Below, piece by piece: positions 1-5,446 of a stretch of 5,446 bases of DNA. The DNA comes from Firmicutes bacterium UBA7709. GTDB lineage: Bacteria; Bacillota_A; Clostridia; Peptostreptococcales; Anaerovoracaceae. Within the stretch, counting starts at the first letter, position 1. Each line of letters starts with the position of its first letter. The DNA lies in assembly GCA_002482405.1 (NCBI GenBank), contig DLFX01000315.1:2828-8273 (forward strand). The letters run 5' to 3'. The position numbers and the translations under genes were made by a program. The notes beneath the pieces were generated by a model that was not told where the DNA came from, made no database searches, and saw nothing but the letters and a program-made list of their open reading frames with translations.

Positions 1-1184
1 TAGATCGTCGGAATTGCGGCGTAAACCGCGGCACATTTTACCAGATCCGCCTTCCAGGTCTTTTCATTCGGCGCGTGGGCCTGATCCTCTCTGCCCGGCC
101 CAAAGCCTACGCAGGGGATTCCGTTGCGTCCCATGATGGATACGCCGTTTGTGGAGAAGGTCCAGCGGTCGACGACCGGTTCCCCGTACAGCGCTTTGTG
201 CGCCTCGACCGCCGCCTGTGTCGGAGCCGCATCCTCCGGGATAACCCAGGTCGGGAAATAGCAGTCGATGGGATATACCAGCCCGGTATAGCTGGGCCGT
301 TCATATTTATACATGCTGACTTCAGCGCCGTACTTCTTGACGCTGGGCAGCTCGCGGAGCTCTTCAAGGGCGGACAGGTAAGTTTCGCCGTCCGTAAGCC
401 TTCTGTCGATGGAGATAGCGCAGCTGTCTGCGACAGCACAGCGGGAGGGGGATGTGAAGTATATCTGCGAAACCGCAAGGGTTCCCTTTCCGAGGAAAGC
501 GTCGTCCTTTAAACGCTCGTTAAGCTCCTTCACCTCTGCGAGGATTTCCCCCATCTTGTAGATCGCATTATCTCCCCGTTCCGGAGCCGATCCGTGGCAG
601 GAAACTCCCTTGACCTCCACCTTGATCTCCATTCTGCCGCGCTGACCGCGGGTGACCTTGCCGTCGGTGGGTTCCGTGATAACTACAAACTCAGGACGGA
701 TTCCCTCTTCCTTGATGAGATATTCCCAGCACAGCCCGTCGCAATCCTCTTCAAGGACGGTTCCGGTGACGAGAACCTTGTAATCGTCGTTCAAGAGGCC
801 CAGGTCCTTCATGATCTTCGCCCCATAGACCGCGGATACGATGCCGCCGAGCTGGTCGCTGGCGCCTCTGCCGCCGATCTCCGTTTCATTTTCATATCCC
901 TGGAAAGGATCAAAGGTCCAGTTCTCGGGATTTCCGATGCCGACGGTATCGATGTGGGCGTCAAAGGCAATGAGGGTTTTTCCGCTGCCCATGTAGCCGA
1001 TGGTATTTCCCATCCCGTCGATCCCCGCCTCGTCAAATCCGAGTTTTTTCATCTCTTCAACGATTCTCGCGGCCGTCTCCTTCTCTTGAGTGCTCTCTCC
1101 CGGGAAGCTGATCAGATCCCGGAGGAACTTCGTCATATCATCCTTGTAGCCCTCTGCCGCCTGCTTAATTTTATTAAAATCCAT
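1..1184 (-). CDS. ygeY: YgeY-type M20 family metallohydrolase (3' end cut by window edge)
   Basis: My own translation from the ATG at 1184 gives 394 open codons running off the left edge. E. coli YgeY is about 403 residues, so probably only a few are missing. The protein is a cytoplasmic, metal-dependent M20 peptidase/deacylase (ArgE/DapE/carboxypeptidase G2 relatives). Expected metal ligands are visible: H77 in DAHIDT, D110 in [11 protein letters not shown]146 beside the likely catalytic E145 in LEEDCDG, E171 in ITEPT, and H370 in QAHAPNE. The dimerisation domain lies at about residues 180-295 between the two catalytic halves. The start is supported by an AAGAGG ribosome site at 1192-1197. 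The gene follows ygeX after 66 bases, with no terminator between, so the two are probably co-transcribed. Family knowledge: YgeY belongs to a purine-linked locus. Its substrate is not settled; I infer an N-acyl or N-carbamoyl amino acid feeding YgeX. The family call is firm, the substrate is not. Confidence 0.93.
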   Translation of the reverse strand, partial: MDFNKIKQAAEGYKDDMTKFLRDLISFPGESTQEKETAARIVEEMKKLGFDEAGIDGMGNTIGYMGSGKTLIAFDAHIDTVGIGNPENWTFDPFQGYENETEIGGRGASDQLGGIVSAVYGAKIMKDLGLLNDDYKVLVTGTVLEEDCDGLCWEYLIKEEGIRPEFVVITEPTDGKVTRGQRGRMEIKVEVKGVSCHGSAPERGDNAIYKMGEILAEVKELNERLKDDAFLGKGTLAVSQIYFTSPSRCAVADSCAISIDRRLTDGETYLSALEELRELPSVKKYGAEVSMYKYERPSYTGLVYPIDCYFPTWVIPEDAAPTQAAVEAHKALYGEPVVDRWTFSTNGVSIMGRNGIPCVGFGPGREDQAHAPNEKTWKADLVKCAAVYAAIPTI

Positions 1185-1250
1185 TTGTTTACCTCTTTCT
1201 TCTCTACATCTTTATCTCTATCTCTAAAAAATTGCTCGTACAGCCATGTC

Positions 1251-2462
1251 TCAGACCGACGGACAGTCTCCGTTCCATACGATTTGACTGTACTTCCCGG
1301 GATCTGTGTCTCCTTCGCTGCTGAATACCAGCACGACGGAATCCTTTCCAAGCCCGAGAGCTTCCCGAAGCTCTTTGTTGGCATCATCCTCCATAATGGC
1401 GGCGACGAGTCCCGCGCCCACCGCTCCGGATTCGCCGGAGATCACCTGTGTGTCTCCTCTGAGGGGAGCGCCGAGCATTCTCATGCCGTAGGCGGAAACC
1501 CAGTCTGGGCTGGAGACAAAGGCTCTTGCCTTGTTCTTAAGGATCTCCCATGAGATCGTACAGGCTTCGCCGCAAGCCAGGCCTGCCATGATCGTCGTCA
1601 GATCGCCTCCGACAGGAATCAGTTTGTCTTCCTTTGCAGACCGGTAGATGCAGTCGGCAGCCGACGCTTCCACAACGGTTGTAACCGGGCAGTCCGCGCC
1701 GTATGCGTTTGCAAAATATCCCTGCACCGCCCCTGCGAAGGAGCCTACGCCCGCCTGCACGAAGATGTGGGTTGGACGCCCTGCGCCGTAAGCCTTCAGC
1801 TGTTCATCCGCCTCCGAAGCCATAGTGCTGTAGCCCTGCATGATCCAGCTGGGGATCTCTTCATAGCCCGGCCATGCCGTATCCTGCACCATGACGCCGT
1901 TGGGGTCCTTTTCGGCAAGGCTGTTTACATAGCGGACCGCGTCATCGTAGTTCATATCGGTGATGGTAGCCTCAGCCCCTTCGCTCCGAATATTTTCGAG
2001 CCGGGTAAGGGAGCTTCCCACCGGCATGCAGACGACAGCCTTCTGGCCGAGCTTGTTTGCCGCCCAAGCCACTCCGCGCCCGTGGTTGCCGTCCGTCGCC
2101 GTATAAAAGGTAATGTCTCCTACCTTGGCTTTCGTCTCAGGCGAGATCAGCGTTTCATATGAGATTTCGGAAATGTCTTTCCCAAGCCTCTGGGCAATGT
2201 ATTTTCCCACCGCATAGGAGCCGCCCAACACCTTGAAAGCGTTCAAGCCGAACCGATATGACTCATCCTTCAGATAAAAACCCTTCAGCCCGAGCCTGTT
2301 TGACAGGTTCTCAAGCTTTACCAGAGGCGTTTCGCTGTACTGGGGGAAGCTTTTGTGAAACGCTCTAACCTTTTTGATCTCTTCCGCATTTAAAAGCGCG
2401 AGGCTTTTTTCATGCTCGGAAGGCGGCATATTGTTTAATGTCCAATTAATAGGCTCTCTCAT
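1251..2462 (-). CDS. ygeX: Diaminopropionate ammonia-lyase (PLP-dependent, YgeX/DpaL)
   Basis: This 403-residue protein is complete; the E. coli enzyme has about 398. It is a fold-type II PLP enzyme that cleaves D- or L-2,3-diaminopropionate to pyruvate and two ammonia molecules. The PLP lysine is K77 in the LNAFKVLGGS motif, the same number as in E. coli YgeX. D124 in TATDGNHGRG and D194 in MVQDTAW fit the two catalytic aspartates described for the E. coli enzyme (Asp120 and Asp189). The glycine-rich turn GVGSFAG at 238-244 should bind the PLP phosphate, and ESGAVGAG at 343-351 and SSEGDTDP at 381-388 are also typical of the family. I chose the ATG at 2462 because an AAGGAGGA site lies 8 bases upstream; the in-frame Met12 lacks one. 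The gene sits between its probable regulator, 136 bases upstream, and ygeY, 66 bases downstream. Pyruvate and ammonia would serve as carbon and nitrogen sources. The threonine-dehydratase-like alternatives fit less well. Confidence 0.96.
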   Translation of the reverse strand: MREPINWTLNNMPPSEHEKSLALLNAEEIKKVRAFHKSFPQYSETPLVKLENLSNRLGLKGFYLKDESYRFGLNAFKVLGGSYAVGKYIAQRLGKDISEISYETLISPETKAKVGDITFYTATDGNHGRGVAWAANKLGQKAVVCMPVGSSLTRLENIRSEGAEATITDMNYDDAVRYVNSLAEKDPNGVMVQDTAWPGYEEIPSWIMQGYSTMASEADEQLKAYGAGRPTHIFVQAGVGSFAGAVQGYFANAYGADCPVTTVVEASAADCIYRSAKEDKLIPVGGDLTTIMAGLACGEACTISWEILKNKARAFVSSPDWVSAYGMRMLGAPLRGDTQVISGESGAVGAGLVAAIMEDDANKELREALGLGKDSVVLVFSSEGDTDPGKYSQIVWNGDCPSV

Positions 2463-2470
2463 GATGTGTA

Positions 2471-2478
2471 TCCTCCTT
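2471..2478 (-). promoter_or_regulatory. Strong ribosome binding site of ygeX
   Basis: Read on the minus strand this is AAGGAGGA, nearly the full anti-Shine-Dalgarno complement, with 8 bases between it and the ATG at 2462. It fixes the start of ygeX and predicts strong translation. It is a better site than that of the upstream regulator, which has only AAAGG 11 bases before its ATG, so the enzyme would be made in excess over the regulator even from one shared mRNA. Confidence 0.85.
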
Positions 2479-2598
2479 TAAAAATGGTAATGCAGTAGCA
2501 AGGCCGCTCGATCCGGTGCCTGCGGCATATCTTTTTTCATGTATTCAGTTCGATTCATGCTAGCGTGGAGCGGTCAACCGGCAGCGGAGCTCCGTTCT

Positions 2599-3252
2599 TT
2601 ATTCCTGCTCCTGGTCACCGAGCGCCCGGTACAGGGTATATCTTGAAATTCCGTAAAATTCCGAGATGCGGTCGGAACTTTTTTTAATGAGCAGCGCACC
2701 CTTTCTTTCCAGGTACCGGATCGCTTCAATCTTTTCTTCCTTGCTCATCGCCGATACGGATTTTCCGATATAGCTTCTGGATTCTTCCAGCAATTGCTCC
2801 AGCAGGTCGGTCACATTGTTGGTGATCCTCTCTCCGCTGTCTTCCGTCATGCGCTCAAACTCAATAAATTCGCCTATGATCTTGTTTGCCAGCGTCAGAT
2901 TGCTGATGTCGTAATTGAGCGAAATTACCGCAATCACGTCGCCCTCGTCGTCCCGGATGTTGATCGTAGACGATTTAAGCATTCTGCCGTCATTTGAATA
3001 GGTGATGTAACCATAGCGGTCCTTGATGTCCTTATCCTTAAGAGCTTCAAGGACAATCTCGCTCGCACTGTCGCCGACCTGCCTTCCCGTAACATGGCCG
3101 TTTTCAATGATTTCGATAGTGCTCTTATATCCCTTGGTAAGATTGTGGATCGCAACCTCACAGTTACTGCCAAACTGTTTGGATATCCCCACCGCTATGC
3201 TCGCCAGCATTGGCCTAAGGTGATCAAATGCCTGTTTCTTATTAGTTTTCAT
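2599..3252 (-). CDS. Transcriptional regulator with YheO-like PAS domain and C-terminal helix-turn-helix (DauR/YheO type)
   Basis: This is a complete 217-residue protein, the usual length for the family. Residues about 11-118 form a YheO-like PAS sensor: note CEVAIHNL at 31-38, NGHVTGRQVGDSAS at 51-64, and STINIRDDEGDVIAVISLNYD at about 95-115. A charged helical linker (119-160) joins it to a DNA-binding domain at 160-214, where SSDRISEFYGISRYTLYRAL (192-211) reads as the helix-turn-helix ending in the recognition helix. Characterised relatives include DauR, which represses D-arginine catabolism in Pseudomonas. The gene lies 136 bases upstream of ygeX on the same strand, so it is the likely local regulator of ygeXY. 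I infer that the PAS domain binds a pathway compound such as diaminopropionate, but the ligand cannot be read from sequence. The ATG at 3252 is preceded by a modest AAAGG (3264-3268), and a promoter overlapping an inverted repeat lies just upstream, suggesting autoregulation. Whether it represses or activates is open. Confidence 0.88.
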   Translation of the reverse strand: MKTNKKQAFDHLRPMLASIAVGISKQFGSNCEVAIHNLTKGYKSTIEIIENGHVTGRQVGDSASEIVLEALKDKDIKDRYGYITYSNDGRMLKSSTINIRDDEGDVIAVISLNYDISNLTLANKIIGEFIEFERMTEDSGERITNNVTDLLEQLLEESRSYIGKSVSAMSKEEKIEAIRYLERKGALLIKKSSDRISEFYGISRYTLYRALGDQEQE

Positions 3253-3275
3253 TCTTTGAGCCGCCTTTCAACTTC

Positions 3276-3304
3276 AGTATAATCAGTCGCAAACAAAAAT
3301 GCAA
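3276..3304 (-). promoter_or_regulatory. Putative sigma-A promoter of the YheO-type regulator gene
   Basis: On the minus strand, TATACT at 3281-3276 matches the -10 consensus at five of six positions, and TTGCAT at 3304-3299 is a weak -35 with a 17-base spacer. A TG dinucleotide lies just upstream of the -10, one base off the extended -10 position, and A/T tracts upstream could act as an UP element. Transcription would begin near 3269, giving a leader of only about 17 bases that includes the AAAGG ribosome site. The -35 lies inside the left arm of the inverted repeat at 3295-3345, so a protein bound there would block RNA polymerase. Confidence 0.5.
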
Positions 3305-3345
3305 CAAAAAGTTTGATTTAAAAACAATTTTTTTGTTGCATTTTT
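3295..3345. repeat. Perfect 16-bp AT-rich inverted repeat, probable operator
   Basis: The left arm at 3295-3310 (AAAAATGCAACAAAAA) is the exact reverse complement of the right arm at 3330-3345, with 19 bases between. The inner part can extend it: GTTT at 3311-3314 pairs with AAAC at 3322-3325. The repeat lies 43 bases upstream of the regulator start and its left arm covers the proposed -35 element, which is where an operator for autoregulation would sit. The core TGCAAC is the only part containing G or C. As RNA the same sequence could fold into a hairpin followed by a U run on either strand, so a weak bidirectional terminator, including one for the upstream dehydrogenase gene, is a real alternative. 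I favour the operator because the stem is poor in G+C. Confidence 0.6.
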
Positions 3346-3419
3346 CTGCTTTTTATTTGCTTGCTTTTGGAGCCCCTTTCAGTCGAACCTCCGGGGCGGA
3401 AAATTTTTTGTATGACTCC

Positions 3420-4442
3420 TTATTGCGGCTCTATCTCCCTCAACTTGACCGGCCGGCCTTCCGCCATCGACTTTTTCGCCGCAAGCCCAAGCTTGATGGG
3501 CTGTAAGCCGTCAAAACCGGTCACGGGAGTGTCCGTGCCGTTGATCAGCGCGTTGACGAACTGTCTCATCTCCTCTGCGAAGGAGTCCATATACCGCTCC
3601 AGGAAGAAGTACATCGGCTTTTCGCTGCACACTCCCGCTTCGGTGCTCCAGACCGCGGTGGAAGGGTGATCGTTTGTGATTTCCACCTTGCCCTTGGAGC
3701 CGAAGGCCTCCACCCTCTGATCGTAGCCGTAGGCGGATTTTCTCGAGTTGTCTATGACGCAGATGGCGCCGTTTTCAAATCGGATCGTAATGAGCGCGGT
3801 ATCCGCATCTCCGGCTTCCCCGATGGCGGGATCAACCATGCAGGCCGCCGCCACGTAGATTTCATCTGCTTCGCTTCCGGTAAGAAATCTCGCCATATCG
3901 AAATCGTGAATGGTCATATCCATGAATATCCCGCCGGAAACCTTTACATATTCCATCGGAGGCGGGGAGGGATCCCTGGATGTTATCTTCAGGATCTGCA
4001 GGTCTCCGATAGTTCCGTTGTCGACGAGCTCCTTCACCTTGCGGAAATTGTGGTCGAACCTTCTGTTGAAACCGATCTGCAGCTTTACGCCCGCCTTTTC
4101 GGCGGCGGTGATGACCGCCTCCACCTTTTCAATGGAAAGGTCTACGGGCTTCTCACAGAAAACGTGTTTTCCCGCGTTGGCCGCGGCAATGGCGATATCC
4201 GCGTGGGTATCGGTGGAGGAGCATACCAGGACCGCGTCGATTTCCGGATCCGCAAGCATCGCCTTATAGTCGCCGTAAACGGTCCCGATCCCCGCCTGGG
4301 CTGCCCATTCCCGGGCCTGCTCCAGGTCGATATCCGTGACGCCCTTGAGCTCTGCCTGAGGCAGATGGTTCATAATGCTCATGGTATGAACCTTCCCGAT
4401 TCTGCCGGTACCGACGATACCGATCTTCAATTTCTTATCCAT
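3420..4442 (-). CDS. Gfo/Idh/MocA family oxidoreductase, inositol 2-dehydrogenase-like
   Basis: This is a complete 340-residue, cytoplasmic, NAD(P)-dependent dehydrogenase. The N-terminal Rossmann fold (about 5-120) carries GIVGTGRIGKVH at 8-19, and D37 in VTDID sits where an NAD-binding acidic residue is expected. The signature CEKPVDLS follows at 96-103. The C-terminal catalytic domain (about 125-335) holds GGIFMDMTIHDFDMARF. K98, D175 and H179 match the Lys-Asp-His triad of myo-inositol 2-dehydrogenase (Lys97, Asp172 and His176 in Bacillus IolG), so the enzyme should be active on a polyol or sugar. The start at 4442 has a GAGGAGGG ribosome site 5 bases upstream. No other iol gene is visible here, so the substrate could be myo-inositol, scyllo-inositol or another cyclic polyol or sugar. 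It is followed after 167 bases by the YheO-type regulator on the same strand, without a convincing GC-rich terminator between, so read-through is possible. Confidence 0.9.
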   Translation of the reverse strand: MDKKLKIGIVGTGRIGKVHTMSIMNHLPQAELKGVTDIDLEQAREWAAQAGIGTVYGDYKAMLADPEIDAVLVCSSTDTHADIAIAAANAGKHVFCEKPVDLSIEKVEAVITAAEKAGVKLQIGFNRRFDHNFRKVKELVDNGTIGDLQILKITSRDPSPPPMEYVKVSGGIFMDMTIHDFDMARFLTGSEADEIYVAAACMVDPAIGEAGDADTALITIRFENGAICVIDNSRKSAYGYDQRVEAFGSKGKVEITNDHPSTAVWSTEAGVCSEKPMYFFLERYMDSFAEEMRQFVNALINGTDTPVTGFDGLQPIKLGLAAKKSMAEGRPVKLREIEPQ

Positions 4443-4597
4443 TTTTTCCCTCCTCTATCTTTATCCCTTTCATGATTTCCCCTTTATTCTTACCAATCCT
4501 TTATTTAATATTTCAGCCCTGCTAATATTGCCCCGCCTTTTCCATATAGAGCTTGACGATAGTCAGGAGGCTCATGCGGCATTGCCGGCTGGATAGG

Positions 4598-4630
4598 AAA
4601 ACCGCCATCTCCATTATATGAGATGACGGT
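4598..4630 (-). terminator. Rho-independent terminator of the SLH protein gene
   Basis: Read on the minus strand, ACCGTCATCT (4630-4621) pairs with AGATGGCGGT (4610-4601) over 10 bp with one G-U pair. The loop is about 10 bases, and the stem ends in a run of four T (4601-4598). It starts 16 bases after the SLH gene's TAA, the usual place, and separates that transcript from the dehydrogenase gene. The T run is short, so termination may be incomplete. The loop holds a TATAAT (minus strand, 4618-4613), which could be chance. Confidence 0.75.
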
Positions 4631-4646
4631 CATCATAAACTTTTAA

Positions 4647-5446
4647 TTATTTTGCGATGCTTTCCATAAACCGCTGCAAAATCACGGCCACTTGGGCCCG
4701 TTCCGCGTTACCGTCAGGGATCAGCTTTCCGCCGTCGCCCTTGATCAGCCCTGACGCATTAGCCCAGGCCATCGCGTCTTTCGCATATCCGGAAACGGAA
4801 GCCGCGTCGCTGAACGCCGAGAGATCAGCTCTGGCCGACACATCGTAGCCCTTGACCCTGGCATAGTTCATCAGAATCACCGCCAGCTGCTCACGGGTGA
4901 TGGAATCCTCGGGACCGAACCTGCCGCCGCCATAGCCGCTGACGATCTGGTTTGCGGCGGCCCAGGCCGCCGCATCCGCGTAGTACTTGCCCGCCGCAAC
5001 GTCGGTGAACCCATTGGCTCCTGCTGCCGGAGTACCTTCCAGCCGGTACAGGATAGTGACGATCATACCTCTGGTCGCAGTGCCGTGAGGCCCGAAGGCG
5101 GTGCCTCCAATGCCGTTCATCAGACCCTTTTCCTGAACATATTTTACCGCGTCATAGAACCAGTCGGCTTCCTTCACGTCGGTAAAGGAATTGGTCCCGG
5201 CGGGCGCCGGTCCGTCGGTCGGAGGCGTTGTTGGCGTGTTAGTCGAACTGTCGCCTTTTCCTTTTTTACCGCCCGTACCGCCTTGATCACCCGGATCCGG
5301 ATCCGAACCCTTCATCGTGATATTCAGCTTCAATCCGCTCACCGTAAAGGCGTCGCCGGAAGCATAGTATCCCTTTGTGTTTGCATCTTTTTTAAAGGTT
5401 AAAACGATATCCTCATTATTGTAGTCCACTCCGTAATTAGAAGTGG
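4647..5446 (-). CDS. S-layer homology (SLH) domain cell-surface protein, C-terminal part (5' end beyond the window)
   Basis: The frame is open to the right edge, giving 265 visible residues ending at TAA 4647. A GTG at 5429 is in frame but has no ribosome site and open codons before it (TSNYG), so it is an internal valine and not the start. Numbering from that valine, residues 1-40 look like the end of a beta-rich extracellular domain, and 41-80 are a low-complexity Gly/Asp/Lys then Thr/Pro linker. Three SLH modules follow: about 81-133 (FTDVKEADWFYDAV), 141-190 (FTDVAAGKYYADAA) and 206-255 (FSDAASVSGYAKDAM). Their conserved arginine positions read TRGM, TREQ and ERAQ. Triple SLH modules anchor exported proteins non-covalently to pyruvylated secondary cell-wall polymers in Gram-positive bacteria. 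The function of the missing N-terminal part cannot be told. It has its own terminator and no evident link to ygeXY. Confidence 0.92.
   Translation of the reverse strand, partial: TSNYGVDYNNEDIVLTFKKDANTKGYYASGDAFTVSGLKLNITMKGSDPDPGDQGGTGGKKGKGDSSTNTPTTPPTDGPAPAGTNSFTDVKEADWFYDAVKYVQEKGLMNGIGGTAFGPHGTATRGMIVTILYRLEGTPAAGANGFTDVAAGKYYADAAAWAAANQIVSGYGGGRFGPEDSITREQLAVILMNYARVKGYDVSARADLSAFSDAASVSGYAKDAMAWANASGLIKGDGGKLIPDGNAERAQVAVILQRFMESIAK

Noticed and set aside
594..1553. Long plus-strand open frame (319 codons)
   Set aside because: It lies opposite the ygeY start region and the ygeX end, both of which carry clear family motifs. Its translation shows no recognisable domain and it crosses the real intergenic gap. 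It is an antisense shadow of codon bias.
2503..2526. Hairpin in the ygeX leader (GCCGC/GCGGC) as attenuator or riboswitch
   Set aside because: The stem is 5 bp with a 14-base loop and no T run, and I recognise no riboswitch consensus around it.
2495..2530. Sigma-54 promoter before ygeX (GGCAC ... TTGC on the minus strand)
   Set aside because: The GG and GC elements are not spaced by 10 bases: the possible pairs are 11 or 13 apart. No sigma-54 activator gene is present in the window.
3278..3283. Perfect TATAAT on the plus strand
   Set aside because: Any transcript would run antisense into the regulator gene. No matching -35 is convincing, and the overlapping minus-strand TATACT fits a real gene better.
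3372..3397. Hairpin GCCCC/GGGGC downstream of the dehydrogenase gene as its terminator
   Set aside because: The stem is only 5 bp with a 16-base loop, and on the minus strand it is not followed by a T run. A T run follows on the plus strand only, where there is no gene to terminate.
3666..4475. Long plus-strand open frame (269 codons)
   Set aside because: It is entirely antisense to the dehydrogenase gene, whose Rossmann and catalytic motifs are intact. The translation resembles no family and has no good ribosome site.
4565..4621. Plus-strand 15-codon frame (MRHCRLDRKTAISII) after an AGGAGG, as a leader peptide
   Set aside because: The AGGAGG is only 3 bases from the ATG, no promoter is evident on that strand, and it points into the end of the SLH gene, so there is nothing downstream to control.
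5427..5429. GTG as the start codon of the SLH protein
   Set aside because: There is no ribosome site and the frame stays open to the window edge. SLH anchors normally follow a signal peptide and other domains, so this is an internal valine.

Overview
The window looks like part of a chromosome from an anaerobic, Gram-positive bacterium of the Clostridia type. The evidence is a gene ending in three S-layer homology (SLH) modules, strong AGGAGG-type ribosome binding sites, and a moderate base composition that I judge by eye at a little over 50% G+C. I cannot name a genus from sequence alone. All five genes that I can support lie on the minus strand, so transcription runs from right to left. No tRNA, rRNA, CRISPR array, insertion sequence or phage gene is visible.

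In transcription order, the right end (5446 to 4647) holds the C-terminal part of an SLH cell-surface protein. A rho-independent terminator (4630 to 4598) follows it. After about 200 bases comes a complete Gfo/Idh/MocA oxidoreductase of the inositol 2-dehydrogenase type (4442 to 3420). Next is a short, very AT-rich regulatory interval containing a perfect 16-bp inverted repeat. Then comes a regulator with a YheO-like PAS domain and a C-terminal helix-turn-helix (3252 to 2599), then diaminopropionate ammonia-lyase YgeX/DpaL (2462 to 1251), then the M20-family hydrolase YgeY (from 1184), which runs off the left edge only a few residues before its expected end.

The biological core is regulator - ygeX - ygeY. 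ygeX and ygeY are also adjacent in Escherichia coli, inside a locus linked to purine catabolism, and homologues of these genes have been linked to anaerobic urate/purine breakdown in gut bacteria. Here YgeY probably hydrolyses an N-substituted amino acid, and YgeX cleaves 2,3-diaminopropionate to pyruvate and ammonia. The regulator probably senses a pathway metabolite and acts at the inverted repeat in front of its own gene. The dehydrogenase just upstream may be an unrelated sugar or polyol enzyme or an accessory member of the same locus; the sequence does not decide this. I found no clearly new type of system. The most interesting items are the operator-like, A-tract-phased repeat and the pairing of a YheO/DauR-type regulator with ygeXY.
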